Shown: positions 25,437 through 37,812 of the stretch, one piece after another
Layout of the letters: each line of letters starts with the position of its first letter
Position numbering within the stretch: the first letter of the stretch is position 1
Source of the DNA: Siphonodentalium dalli
Taxonomy: Eukaryota; Mollusca; Scaphopoda; Gadilida; Siphonodentaliidae
DNA: 64,000 nt
Reading direction: 5' to 3'
NCBI GenBank assembly: GCA_032622095.1
Contig: CP136064.1
Span: 51,342,073-51,406,072 of the forward strand
Position numbers and translations under genes: made by a program
The notes under the pieces: generated by a model
The model's database searches: none
What the model was told of the DNA's origin: nothing
The model's input: only the letters and a program-made list of their open reading frames with translations

Positions 25437-26505
25437 GTCAAACACACCAAATACGGATTTTTCTACGGCTGTATTCTAAATCGTAGTAAATTGCGCGCGC
25501 ATCACAGAGCGTGTTCTAAATAACGAGTTGACGCAAAATTACGAAGAACAGATAGCTTTTCTACCATTCTATGATTTATATCACTATTTCCTTCTTGTTT
25601 ATTACACAGGTTGTCGCCAAATCCCAATTGCCTTTTGAGGTTATGAAAAATCACGTGACGGATAAATCGTTTAGCGCAGTGTGCTCCCGATTTCTTCGAC
25701 AGAACCGGCTAGACGGAGATTTAAGCGAATTGTCACTGTTACCAACAAATGTGCCACTCAGTGGTCATTGTCGTACGTCAATCAAAACAGTGAACAATGC
25801 TTTATTTGGACACATGGATATTAACGAGCTCTAGCGAGTTTGTGATACCCAGTTCATCTCTGAAATCGATCTACATGTAAGTATACCGCTCTAGACCCAG
25901 TTGATTGTAACGAGATCTTGGTCTCGCTTGAGTGAGACTGGTGTTATCTTGACATACCCACGGAGACCACATGGGACATCGTTAAAAATACAACCCTGTC
26001 ATCGATATATAGTTATTCTGAATATGGGGTACTCATGGAGGTTATGCGCGAAAACCTGCCCCTATCAGTTCCCGAAAAATACACACACGCTTTTTATTTT
26101 ACTATATGAGGAAAGGTCACACACGAAAAGCTCCTTATTGTTCCACGAGTGCAAAAAGTAAAACTCCTATGATTTCAATAGAATACTAACTAATCAGTTC
26201 CACGCACCCGAACAAGTACATAATATGTCTTTAAAAATTAATCTTTACAAATTAATCTTAAATCTTATTGTTCTGGTCGTGACGACTGGGGGTATGGTCT
26301 CACCCCAACATTGGCTCTACTGTTCAACAGTTGGAAATTTCATGACTGACACATCATTAGTTGGAAATTGCATAAACAAATAGATTAAATTCGTTCTGAA
26401 AGTTTGATTTTATAACTATTATTTTGTGTGAATTGCGTTCGCTTATGACCAAAAGTTTAACAACACCATATTTTAGTAGTACATGTATTCAGATGATATT
26501 ACTCT
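25437..26505. other. Unassigned DNA with one repeat fragment
   Basis: 26208-26240 matches the edge of the 55665-56530 repeat. Frames of 86-87 codons at 25571 and 25901 are not recognised. Confidence 0.4.
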
Positions 26506-26788
26506 ATATCACTTTTTACGACTTCACTCATTTGAAAGAGTAGTCAGTTCCTAAGTGGCTATCTAAATAATAAATAGGTTATTACTTGGTTGGTTTGATA
26601 GTAGGCCCGATATTAGCCCAATGTAACCTCTTATCAGTCTGAGACCGAAGTCTGGTATAAGGTTACCGAGGCTGATATGAGGCCTATAATATCAAATCAA
26701 CCAACCAAGTAATATCCTATTTATTAATTAGATCGCCTCTTAGTAACTGACAACTGTTTCAAATGAGTGAAGTCACAGAAAGCGATAT
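26506..26788. mobile_element. 283-bp fold-back palindrome
   Basis: The whole segment reads as one imperfect palindrome. Its arms share GACTTCACTCATTTGAAA, AATAAATAGG, TATTACTTGGTTGGTT and ATCAGTCTGAGACC, pairing almost to the centre near 26645. Likely a fold-back MITE. Confidence 0.8.
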
Positions 26789-26827
26789 CTACACATGATT
26801 TAGCAGTGAAGTAGATTTACAGGATGT

Positions 26828-26879
26828 CGTAAAACCATATTACTCGGAAATGTGATGTCGTAAAATGATATTACTCGGT
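26828..26879. repeat. Short direct repeat
   Basis: GTCGTAAAAC/TGATATTACTCGG occurs at 26828-26848 and 26858-26879. Confidence 0.7.
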
Positions 26880-27654
26880 TAAGGGCAAATTGAAGCGATA
26901 TTCACATAGTTCGATAACAATTAATACACCTCATTATATGTACATAGCAACAATATTCTTCGCCTTTCACACCACGTCCGTGCACCATAAATACTTAGTG
27001 TCAAAGACAGTGAACTGCGTACGCGTGGTGCAAGTCAAGTGACCATGCAGTACAAAATATCAGGGGAACCAAAACGGCTATAATTTACTTTTCTAATTCT
27101 GAAGTCATCACCGCTTAATCAGGGACGATCTCAAATTCCTCTAGGAAAAATATTTCTGATTGAGTACTAATGTTCGATTGCAGAACGGAAGTTTTTTAAT
27201 TTCTTTCGAACAACCGGTTCACACGGTGTAAGCGCGGACCGGACTGACACGAGAAAATGATGTTGGGTACGCGACACTGGCGACAAGCATAGAACAAAAC
27301 AACAATGCTGTTCTGTCTGTGGATGTCAAAGGTGGAAGACAATATCATAAAGTTCGTATTTAAACGGTCAATTGATAGCTATTAGTTTTACCGGTACATT
27401 GGCGCACTTCTGGTATGCGAACAGAACAAAACCCATGCTTTATCTAATCTTGTCAGCTTCTCTTTTAATTGAATTTTATTGTAATTTCATTGAGCAAACA
27501 ATTATTTGAGTCTCGTTTGAGGGAGTCACCGGTTCCATGTCTAAGTACAGAATAACGCCAAGTACTCTGTGACTGAACCCGAACAATACTGCTATATGAA
27601 TCTAGCTTTTTAACTTTTTGTTAAGCGGAATTATGACTATTTTTGATGAGTCCT
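26880..27654. other. Unassigned DNA
   Basis: Nothing recognised. Confidence 0.4.
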
Positions 27655-28200
27655 CCAAAATGATTTTCACTTTAACAATTGACTCCGGCGAGACATTGAA
27701 TTAGACACAATGTTTACAAACCAACCTACAACCTATAACCTTGCCTTTCGCGAAGAAGCAACGTCGCTGTACGCGATTAATCTACAAAAACAGTTTACTT
27801 TTGTTATGAATATGACATTACGCGGGTCCATGGTTCATTTTCGACATGACGCCACCCCATGCCCCTACTCCATAACGTCGTTCGCACACGAGCGTCAGTG
27901 ACAATGAGAGTCAGTGAGTGTTGCTAGCTAGACCAGGAAGGGGACTAATTTAGACCGGACGTCAGCTCTATGGGAAAAGAGCTTTTCACTTTAATATTTG
28001 ATTTCGGCGAAACTTTGAAGAAGATACAATGTTTACAAACCAACCTACAACCTAACTTTGCCTTTCGTGAAGTAGCAACGTCGATATACGCTGTACACTG
28101 TCCTTTATCCGGGTTCAATTTCAACTTGACGCCAGACCCTTGCCTCTACTCCATATAAAGTCGTTGGCACATGTGCATCACGCTGCGGAGAGGAACGGAG
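27655..28200. repeat. Tandem duplication of a ~300-bp segment
   Basis: Two copies (about 27660-27905 and 27980-28195) share CTTTAACAATTGA/CTTTAATATTTGA, ACAATGTTTACAAACCAACC, TTGCCTTTCG and CTACTCCATA blocks in order. Small open frames in both copies start at different points and are not conserved as protein, so coding is doubtful. Confidence 0.75.
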
Positions 28201-28879
28201 CGTGAGCGGCAACTTAAGAGTCATCACGACTACAATAATTGTGAATATCAAGGTTTTGGTATACACGTCGGGCTGATATTAATGTTGCCGTTGAACCCTG
28301 GATAAATTGGATGCAAGCTGATGTTTGTGTCATTCGACGTAGAAAAATACTTGGGTCAACATATCCAAATCCGCAAAAAATCCGCTCATAGGAAAATTCA
28401 GGATCCGACAAGGCGTCCAAAATGGTAGGTGCTCCAATCGTTGCCAAGTCCACAATAAATTTAAATATAAACAAACAATGCTTAGTCGTAAACCATATAT
28501 ATGTTGAATGTCTGTCCAAAAATGGCCACCAAAATGGACAAAATCGAATGCAATTTACCTTTTGTGCAATATTTAATAGCTAGTCCTATAAGAGTCAACA
28601 AACACTCGAATTGTGGAGAAAACATGATTGCACATATGTACGAATTCTCTCTATGTATCTCACGAGATCGCAAGCGAAATCAGGATCTCGTGCATGCAAC
28701 CGTTAAATCTGGACTTTTGGGCGTCCAGAAACGGAAAAATAGTCTGTATTCTCTATTTATTAATCATGTGATATATGTGGAATTAAACAATTAAATTGGA
28801 TTTAGTAGGGATGTTTTGATTCATAATTTATTTTGATATCTACAAGATCAAACCGTTCAAAAAGTAGGAGAGTATGAGA
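28201..28879. other. Unassigned DNA
   Basis: Overlapping ~100-codon frames on both strands (28214-28519 minus, 28501-28794 plus) show no conserved domain. Confidence 0.4.
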
Positions 28880-29037
28880 TATAGAGGATATGAAATGAGT
28901 GTTTCTCTCATATGATATTTATGAAACGAGTCTAAGAATTTTCAGTTTTCTCGAGCCTCCGGCGAGAAAAAACTGAAAATTCGTTACGAGTTTCATAAAT
29001 ATCATATGAGAGAAACACGAATTACATATTCTATTTA
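28880..29037. mobile_element. Fold-back palindrome with flanking relic
   Basis: Arms share GTGTTTCTCTCATATGATAT, TTATGAAACGAG and ATTTTCAGTTTT around a CGAGCCTCCGGCG centre. The outer word CGAATTACATATTCTATTTA recurs once more at 29258-29277, suggesting a second, partial member beside it. Confidence 0.75.
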
Positions 29038-30326
29038 TCATATGACACCTATAAATTGATTATGATGTCCAAAACGCACATAAATCTCTAAATAGCTATA
29101 TGACATCGGCAGCAAAAGGTTAATGTGACGTCACTTCATTGCACCGGAAGCCCAATTACACCTGGTGAACTAGCAGAAATAATATGCACGCGAAGATATA
29201 GTGCGCTATTCTGTTCTCAGTTTGTGGCATTATATCGTATGTTTATTAGATAAATACGAATTACATATTCTATTTATCGTATAACAATGTCCAAAACTAT
29301 ATATTTCAAGATTATAATTGCGAGAATTTCGGCATCGCGTTGATTGACGCGCACGAATTTGACCTGCATTTAGTTAGAGATGCGGCTCGGCCCAGGCTGC
29401 CATTCAGCCAATCAGAACACACTTTTTGTCAACAAGCCAATCAAATTATCGGAAGGTGATATGAACTAGTAGTTCATATGAAATTGATTTATGACATACT
29501 TTCCAACGTAAATAATGATTGAGTCATATGATAAATATTAATATAGTAGTGGGTCAAATGTGTAGATCCTCTTGTCCGCGTCTCAAATTAGTAGTTATAG
29601 TTGCCTCCGACCAAGTGATGAAACACGAATATTTCGCTTTTGTCAGAAGAATGCATGGTGGTATACAATTAAAGCAGTTTATCAAAACACAAGGGAGTAC
29701 CACAGACTATCTTCAATAAATTATAAACTTGACCAAAATTGCATGCACTCTGTGGCAGAGAGACTGGAAATTATATTCACCGATACCATATATAGGCGAA
29801 ACCGCGTTTACTCCTTCTCACGAATGTTTCACAAATTGTCTGACACGATACCGGTTTGGTAGCAGTCTGAACATTATTCTTACATAGACTGTACGATGTA
29901 CCGTCTCTTTGATCTGGCGAGATGCTTGGCTAATCTATAGAATATATGAGTGTTTCTTTACAGTATAATAAGCATTGCGACATATGTGTATGGGTTATTA
30001 TCACGGAGAGATGTAACTAGTATTTATACCGCAAGGGTATGCACTTCAATTTCTGCGTGACAATCAATAATAATTAATCATCATGCCACATGAAACAACA
30101 ATGCACTATGTGGGGAAACATTACCTCGTGTGTTGCATGGCCAAAATTATTATGTTTGCTGGACATTGGATATTGGATAAGCAGAAAACCCAAAGACGAA
30201 AATCATGGGGGTTTGACGTGTGTATGGATTGGAATTGCGGCCATTTTGACAGCCATTTCATGACCGCGATTGTATTATTTTCTATCCGTGTCACTGTATT
30301 CGCTCCTGCACTTTCATTTCACACAA
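29038..30326. other. Unassigned DNA
   Basis: A partial fold-back relic at 29257-29285, otherwise nothing. A 96-codon frame at 29572 is not recognised. Confidence 0.4.
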
Positions 30327-31061
30327 TCTACTATATATTTTGGGACTTCTGTCTGTCTGTTTGTTGTTTGTCTGTTAGCTATGGCCGGGAAAACGGCTGG
30401 ACCGATTGAGCTCAAACTTCCAATCTAAGGTTAAAAAATACGGGCAGTGTTTACCACCGTTTTGGAAAAGCTCAGAGCACCCATTCTCCACCCTCAGTCA
30501 CAAAAATTACCACCATTGGCACGGTGGGTTTAATCGCGTTGATAGTTAAAGAGCGTTCGTATCCGCAGTGTCGTTGATAAAGAGCGTATGCGCGTAATGT
30601 GAGTCTTACGTCTGGGTCCACACGTGAGCGTGACTGTATCCAGACATGAGCGTGTTGTGTGATTCTTACGTACTTAGGGCTTCCTAGGAACGGGGACATT
30701 TTCATCGGGTCAGATTTTCCGCCCGAGGTGATCTTCACCTTGAAACGGGTACCAACAAATGATATATATGTGTGTGTCCTTTATAGACTCGAACCGATTG
30801 GGCTCAAACTTGCTACCCACGGGAAGTGTCATGGACGGGTTGTGACCCCGACCTGACCTTGACCTTGAAAATGATCAATTCAAGGTCAAATCGGGTAAAA
30901 CTGGCGGATTTCGACGAAATTTTACACCTAGGTGCAGCATACGTGTCTCGGGATACTTTTGTCGGGGGAGTGTTTTGGACGGGTCAAATCGTTACCCCGA
31001 CCTGACATTGACCTTCAAAATTTCAAGGTCAAAGCCCGGACGAAGTCGGGTCACCTGCTAG
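30327..31061 (+). mobile_element. Helitron-like element, unit 7
   Basis: Plus-strand 5' end TCTACTATATATTTTGGG preceded by A. It has TTAGCTATGGCCGGGAAAAC and the GTACC module (30721-30755), then GGTCAAATCGGGTAAAAC units, and ends in the CCCGGACGAAGTCGGG hairpin and CTAG at 31058-31061. First unit of the plus-strand series. Confidence 0.72.
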
Positions 31062-31748
31062 TCTCATATATATTTTGGGACTTCTGTTTGTTTGTTAGCT
31101 ATGGCCTTGAAAACTGCCAGACGGATTTTGATACATAGGGCTACTTTTGTCCAGGGAGTGTTTTGGACGGGTCAAATCGGGATCCCGGCCTGACATTGAC
31201 CTTCAAAAAGGTCAATTCAATGTCAACTCGGGTAAAACGGGACGGATTTCGACGAGATTTGATACCTAGAGGTTCTTTTGTCCGGGGAGTCTTTTGGACG
31301 GGTCAAATCGTTACCCCGACCTGACCTTGACCTTCAAAAAGGTCAATTCAAGGTCAAATCGGGTAAAACGGACGGATTTCGACGAAATTTGATACCTAGG
31401 GCTACCTTTGTCCGGGGAGTGTTTTGGACGGGTCAAATCGTGACCCCGAACTGACCTTGACCTTGACCTTCAAAATTGTCAATTCAAGGTCAAATCGTGA
31501 ATTTTGACGGGATTTCGACGAAATTTTATACCTAGGGTTTCTTTTGTCCGAGGAGTGTTTTGGACGGGTCAAATCGTGACCTCAACCTCACCTTGACCTT
31601 CAAAATGGTCAATTGAAGGTCAAATCGGGTCCAATTTCGAATGCAACCGTGTCCTTGCTCATATACGCTCATATATTCATGTTTCTGGTAAAGAAATCCC
31701 TAAATAGCCAGGACGAATAGCCCGGACGAAGTCGGGCCCACCAGCTAG
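31062..31748 (+). mobile_element. Helitron-like element, unit 8
   Basis: Begins TCTCATATATATTTTGGG immediately after the previous CTAG. It holds about five tandem ~115-bp units of GACGGGTCAAATCGTGACC...GGTCAAATCGGG and lacks the GTACCC module. It ends in hairpin GCCCGGACGAAGTCGGG and CTAG at 31748. Confidence 0.72.
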
Positions 31749-32211
31749 TCTAATATATATTTTGGTACTTCTGTCTGTTTGTTTGTCTGTTAGCTATGGT
31801 CGGGAAAACTGCCGGACGAATATCGGCGAAATTTGATACCTAGGGGTGATTTTGCCCGGGGAGTGTTTTGGACGGGTCAAATCGTGACCCTACCTGACCT
31901 TCAAAATGGTAAATTCAAGGTCAAATCGGCTAAAACGGACGGATTTCGACGAGATTTGATACCTATGGTACTTTTGTTCGGGGAGTGTTTTGGACGGGTC
32001 AAACCGTGACCCCGACCTGACATTCACCTTCAAAATGGTCAATTCAAGGTCAAATCGGGTAATACGGACGGATTTCGACGAAACTTTATACCTAGAGGTA
32101 CTTTTGTCCAGGGAGTGTTTTGGACGGGTCAAATCGTGACTCCGACCTGACCTTGACGTTCAAAATGGTCAATTCAAGGTCAAAGCCCGGACGAAGTGTG
32201 TCACCTGCTAG
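31749..32211 (+). mobile_element. Helitron-like element, unit 9
   Basis: Begins TCTAATATATATTTTGG directly after unit 8 and ends CTAG at 32211. The terminal hairpin has decayed (CCCGGACGAAGTGTG). Two to three internal units remain. Confidence 0.7.
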
Positions 32212-32600
32212 TCTAATATATATTTTGAAACTTCTGTCTGTGTGTTAGCTATGGCCGGGAAAACGGCTGGACCGATTGAGCTCAAACTTCCAATCTAATG
32301 TTAAAAATCCACGGGCAGTGTTTACCGCCGTTTTTGGAGAAGCTCCGAGCACCCCTTCTCCATTACCAGTCACCAAAAATGGCCGTCCTTGGCACTGTGG
32401 GCTTAATCGCGTTGATAGTTAAAGAGCGTTCGTATCCGCAGTGTCGTTGACAAAGAGCGTATGCGTGTAGTGTGATTCTTATGTCTGGGACCAGACGTGA
32501 GTGTGTCTGTAAGTGTCGGGTAAGTTTTTCCGCCCGAGGTGATCTTCACCTTGAAACGGGTACACAGTGATCGCGTTTGGCTAACGAAAACGACCTTCTC

Positions 32601-32603
<3 letters not shown>
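32212..32603 (+). mobile_element. Helitron-like element, unit 10, lacking its 3' end
   Basis: The intact 5' end TCTAATATATATTTTG abuts unit 9. The GTACC module is reached near 32560, after which the sequence runs into a TA microsatellite and no 3' hairpin follows. A short copy of the internal GCTGGACCGATTGAGCTC reappears just after the TA run (32648-32665). Confidence 0.6.

Positions 32604-32642
<39 letters not shown>
32604..32642. repeat. (TA)n microsatellite
   Basis: About 39 bp of alternating TA at the broken end of a Helitron-like unit. Confidence 0.95.
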
Positions 32643-32645
<3 letters not shown>

Positions 32646-33240
32646 TGCTGGACCGATTGAGCTCCTACTGAAAAAAATGTATCGGTCACCGTGCACAACG
32701 CAAGTCACCCCCCCCCCCCACAATAGACAACCATGGCGGAAGCCATCTTGGATAATAAAGTTTCCTCAAAGCGGATTTGTTTTTGACGACTATGGATATG
32801 TTGTTCCTGAGGCTTTTCCAAAATCAGGTTGCAGCCAATTTCTTCCTGGATTATTACCAAATTCAGCTTCAGCGACCACACTATATATATAAACGTGTTG
32901 GTTAGATGCACGCCTAAAAAATAGCGTGTCGTTTCGCTCCAAGTGCATATCGATAGCAGTTCCATAGTAATAAACTGTCAAGTAAGAGGTATATATACGT
33001 GCGGATATATACATAGCCGCATGTAATATCTGTAACGAAAATAACCGATGACAAATATATAGAGTGGAAGTTATGTTTATGTACTGCGACCCGCGTAAAT
33101 AAACGTAGCATGTTCGACAATACCTTCGAAAAATTGAACACTCCACAATCGCCAAGTTCTTTTTATAAGCTTCTCTCTCATGACAGTCCTCATATTTGCC
33201 AATATGTTTGGACAGGCATGCTCGTGATCAATAATTTCCC
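32643..33240. other. Unassigned DNA
   Basis: Begins with a Helitron-internal fragment (32648-32665). The overlapping frames at 32705-33155 contradict each other and have no domain. Confidence 0.4.
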
Positions 33241-33350
33241 AGAATACCAGGGGAGGGGGGGGTCGCGCACAAAAATTCCATATATAGGGCGGGGTGGGTG
33301 GGTCATTTGGACCCGGAAAAATGCGTAAATGACCAAAAATGCTAATTTTT
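33241..33350. repeat. Second copy of the G-capped inverted-repeat end
   Basis: GGGGTCGCGCACAAAAATTC and CCATATATAGGGCGGGG match, in inverse orientation, the end at 35062-35095. It may be an independent small element or the other end of a 1.85-kb unit. Confidence 0.45.
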
Positions 33351-33407
33351 TCCTCCACTTAAAATCACTGTTTTTGTGCTCATGTAATCTGTTAATATCA
33401 ACCATAT

Positions 33408-34920
33408 GACACACTAGGCTATTTAAAACATACTAACCAGAACTAACTACCATTTAGGGGTGTATGTATGCTGATGTATGTCAAAATTAATGTACCAGAT
33501 TTCGACGGATGAAAGATATATTATATATATATAAACAAATCATATAACAAACATTAAAACACAAGAACAAACATTTATAATATGCATATCCAAGATAGCT
33601 TTTCAATTGGATGTCAAAGTGTATGTTATAGCTATATATATACACACATGTGTATCCCTTTAAGGGTTTGAACAAAATATAAAGCTGAGTTTATATTGAT
33701 GAATTCTGTGATGAATTTTGCAATTACTTTTGACAAATTTGTTTACTGTTATAACATAATTATATGCTCAGACACCATCAGTCGACAATGCTTGCATATA
33801 AGCATAATTATGAAATGATTACCATCTTCTGTTCTTAATCCACATAATGGATATTATTTGTTATCAGGATAAACTTGATGATACAGGATGATACAAACAA
33901 AAATAACAATTCCACTATATTCCACTGGTTTAAAACTATAAAACAAAATAACTCATACAAAAAGTTCAGTACTATTTGGATAACAATATGAAAGCTTAGC
34001 CTTTTGTGATATTAATTCAACCACAGTTATTATTCACAAGTCTAAGCAGTTACGTACTGTACATATACATGTAGTAAGGTAGTATATCTTGGAGTTCCAG
34101 TTATTTGACTGCCAATACATATGGTATTGTAATTATTAGTTGCTTGTTCATTATTGGTTGCTTTGATATTCAATTTAGGATATAGCAGGAAAGAGCAATG
34201 TAACTATAAAAGTAGCTTTTGGTATTAAAGTCTCAACTTATTCCTTATGCAACATAAAGCTAGAATATAAACATGACTAATATGAACTTTGTTCTTGAAA
34301 CTAATTATAAATCATACTAACCTGGATCAAACTGCACAGGTAATCTATGCAACTCTCTTCATGCAAACTTTCTCAGAGTCACATATCTTAACTGGACAGT
34401 CTGATCCAGGATGCTTGTTCTTATAATGGGTTTCCATGTGATATCTCCGCTGGCTTTAAACTAAACTTTATACTCTGATAATAAATTAATAATACTACCA
34501 ATTCTTCACTAATATTGGTATATGTCAATCTGCACACCAACATGACATACATACATCTATTTAGACTGTGAACTGCTGTGAGTGTGACTTTCCTTGGGTC
34601 CCATCATACCCATGCATGCATGTGCAGAAATATATCACAGAAATAGGGGAGATGAAATTTGTTCTACCCTATTACTACAGTATTACTATTGGGCCTTGGC
34701 TGCAAAACATCTTATACTATTGTTATATAAAAGAATATGAAGTTATTGAGGATATCAGGATATGTATTACCTCATAATGATTATGTTTTATGGCATTATG
34801 CCCAATGTTTTAAGTGCATGCATTCAGCATTTCCACATTTTATACTAATAGAATTATCTCCCTTTAGAGCAGTTCAGAGGTTTATTAAAATGCTGGGAAT
34901 AGTATTAAATAATAAGAAAC
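33408..34920. other. CpG-depleted AT-rich block
   Basis: I count about six CpG dinucleotides in 1.5 kb, only three or four of them between 33661 and 34920, while TG and CA are frequent and adjoining DNA has ordinary CpG levels. No gene or open frame with coding character is present. CpG loss of this kind normally follows long-term cytosine methylation, which in molluscs concentrates in gene bodies. Confidence 0.75.
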
Positions 34921-34974
34921 GGAACAATTCTTTGCTAGGCTATGATTTGGTTTATATTTTATGTTTTTTGTAAG

Positions 34975-35097
34975 ATTTTGGGGGGTGGGTCCCAAAAATT
35001 GGGCGGAAAAAAAAAGAAAAAAATTGCAGGTAGAGGGGCAAAAACATTTTTTTCGCCCTATATATGTAAATTTTTTCCGCGACCCCCCCCCCCTGAG
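34975..35097. mobile_element. Small G/C-capped inverted-repeat element
   Basis: Starts GGGGGGTGGGTCCCAAAAAT and ends with the inverted counterpart AAATTTTTTCCGCGACCCCC. The same cap (GGGGGGTCGCGCACAAAAAT then CATATATAGGGCG) occurs at 33247-33295. Confidence 0.5.
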
Positions 35098-35759
35098 AAT
35101 ACTCATAAATACAAACAGCCAGAGTCTGTTTAGCATGTTTGGTATCTATATGTATATCGAAGGAGAAAATCCTATTTATGAATATATATAGTAAATAGGG
35201 GCTGCGTTTTGAGCGGTGAGTGTTGACGGCAATTATCCAAATGTCTGTGGCATTTTGTACGTTAAGCGTACCGTTTGGTCGTTTATAAGATCGGTCCATG
35301 CACGGTAAAACGAAACCGTGGGCTAATGGCCTAAACACCTGTTAGAAACGAATTCGCGTTCATCTTACCACCATAGATGGTAACCGTCATATATCATGAT
35401 GAATGCGGAAAATGAAACCAGCAAAGGTTATTACGACATATTCTGCGTGGTCTTAAATTGCACTCGTTCGTTGAAAAGATTTGAAATTCTAGCCAGCAAG
35501 TCGAACCCGAAACGACGTGAGTGACGTGAATAACGTAGTAAATTGTTAACCAAACCTGTTGATTTCTTCACAATGAGAATATAAGACAATTTGTGTTCAC
35601 AAAATACTTCATGAATTAACCGCGTTATTGTTGTCTTTGACAAATGCGGACTCAATTACGTTATCAACGTCCCCAAAGGTAACCCTTTCTTTACTAAATA
35701 CGCATTGACGAGTAGTTCCCTTCTGAAGATACAGAAAAAAATAAATAAATAAAGATGTG
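35098..35759. other. Unassigned DNA
   Basis: CpG frequency returns to the local norm. The last ~60 bp may be decayed LINE sequence leading into the fragment at 35760. Confidence 0.4.
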
Positions 35760-36035
35760 CGTAAGTACTTCTTTACACAAAGGATTGTGTCTTCGTGGAA
35801 CAATCTTCCATATAATATTGTTGAAGCAAACACACTAGACGTGTTCAAGGAAGAAATCGATACTGTTTTCTTGTGCAAAAGATACCAATTTGACTAACTG
35901 CATAAATATTATATCCAGTACGGACAAATTCATACACTAACTTTCACAGAAGTTCATCTAAATACTTTTTGTTAATTTATTTTTGCAAGGGGTAAAAGTC
36001 ATCGCGACTTTGTCCCCTAAAATTGATGATGATGA
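35760..36035 (+). pseudogene. LINE 3' fragment (C-terminal tail plus 3' UTR)
   Basis: The frame 35760-35897 reads RKYFFTQRIVSSWNNLP, then ANTLDVFKEEID and ends YQFD-stop. The FF-RxV-WN-LP...V-FK pattern is the typical last 45 residues of CR1/L2-like LINE ORF2. It is followed by a short 3' UTR ending in ATTGATGATGATGATAG, a tail common in that group. Upstream RT sequence was not found, so it is a heavily 5'-truncated copy. Confidence 0.75.
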
Positions 36036-36155
36036 TAGCAAAATGTTTAGATAATAAGTTCAACAAACGACAATATAGATCGTTCCTTGGACCTATTATA
36101 TGAACATCTACAACCAAGTATTACTAAAGATAATACAGGTCCAGAAAGATTCATA

Positions 36156-36616
36156 TGTGACCCGCCATATCAAATCCAGTCGTAAGTCGGAATTTTTTTT
36201 TACTCTGTGCCAATGCATTCTCTTATATATGCGAGTCGACCATAGGTCGCCTCGCATATATAAGAGAATGTATTGGCCTAACAATTTTTTATCATTTTTT
36301 TTAAATAAATGTTTCTTACAATTTTTAGGACATAAAATAAAAAACATCCATTACCCTGCAGGGAGCCCCACACATATATAGAATCATATAGAAGAGTGTC
36401 GTCTGCTCATGTTTGTCTGGGGCTCTGTATGGGTGAAATTATAAAATTGTTAAAGACTACAAGAAAAAATTATTAAAATTGTAAAAAATTGTTAGGCCAA
36501 TGCATTCTCTTATATATGCGAGGCGACCTATGGTCGACTCGCATATATAAGAGAATGCATTGGCACAGGGTAAAAAAAATCCCGACTTACGACTGGATTT
36601 GATATGGCGGGTCACA
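36156..36616 (+). mobile_element. TA-flanked MITE with palindromic termini, copy 1
   Basis: Ends TGTGACCCGCCATATC and GATATGGCGGGTCACA flanked by TA (36154-36155 and 36617-36618), as for Tc1/mariner-type elements. Each ~120-bp terminus contains a 67-bp near-perfect palindrome (36210-36276 and 36497-36563) built on CCAATGCATTCTCTTATATA. The interior has a CCCTGCAGGGAGCCCCACAC block and T/A-rich spacers. It is non-coding. Confidence 0.85.
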
Positions 36617-37578
36617 TATTACTTGGCAAGTAATATGAATCCTTCTGGACTTGTATTAGCTTTTCGTCTGTATGTTGTCTGTTTCCATTACCTGAATATC
36701 CCTTCAAATGAATACTAAGACCATTCCAATTTACACTATTATAGCTTAGTGGGATAATCGATTTAGTATAGAAAGGGTCAACCCAATACTACCGGGGGGG
36801 GGGGGGGTGGTGAAGAAAATATTAGGAGTAAAAAAAACCTCCGAAATCAACAATACAGTGATCTTCATCAATTGTTATTTCCTTATAAATGGTTTGTATT
36901 TTGGCATAGTCGTATTCGGAGTCTTTATATTATTGATAAATAAACTCAATATACAGGTTGTCGAACAACATGGGATCCCATAATATTTTAGTAGCCAGTA
37001 GTTTGGTTTCTGACGGAACATAATTGATACACACGACAAGAATCTGAACGCATATAGATGCACATTTTGTTAAAATTTCTATATGCATCTCATAATACAA
37101 TATATAGAAGTATATCTATCTAGGAAACACTCATGGATATTGTCACATATGGAAACTATATTAAACGATTGTACACGTAGACAGTATTGTGGAATCGAAT
37201 ATGCCATGATGTTGTTAAGAACTGTTATGTTGATCAATGGAACTATTCTGTTAATAATAAAAGACCATATGCACACGAATGGCGAACCTTTCAAAACGAT
37301 CCATTCTCTTTTCTCCCTGACCAATAAAAAAAAAGAACTGAAAAACGTAGCATTAATGTTGAACAGATAATAATGGTTGACACCATTCGAAATGCGAATC
37401 ATATATTTGCCTGTGATAATGAGAGTGAACAATTTTGGTGTCGAATATTTTGAATTTTGGACTGCTACGCAATACGATTGCCTCCAAGTATTTATGCTCT
37501 AATGGAATGAATTCGATTGTCTTTGCAGATCTTGTCTATATTTATGCAAAACTTACAAATGACAGAGAGGGATGGCGA
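36617..37578. other. Unassigned DNA
   Basis: The first ~45 bp are an inverted copy of the left flank of the 36156 MITE. Frames at 37079-37432 on both strands are unrecognised. Confidence 0.4.
36793..36810. repeat. Poly-G run
   Basis: About 15 consecutive G, otherwise unremarkable. Confidence 0.9.
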
Positions 37579-37594
37579 GAGAGATAGAGAAAAC

Positions 37595-37636
<42 letters not shown>

Positions 37637-37637
37637 T

Positions 37638-37711
<74 letters not shown>

Positions 37712-37731
37712 TGTGTATGAGATAGAGGGAC

Positions 37732-37791
<60 letters not shown>

Positions 37792-37812
37792 AAAGAGAGA
37801 AGAGAAGAGAGG
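37579..37812. repeat. (GA)n microsatellite, interrupted
   Basis: About 230 bp of GA broken by GGA, GTGA and one GTGTGTATGAGATAGAGGG segment near 37710. Both strands are open by chance. Confidence 0.98.

Noticed and set aside
28214-28794. Two ~100-codon frames
   Set aside because: They overlap on opposite strands with no motif, splice context or conservation to judge by.
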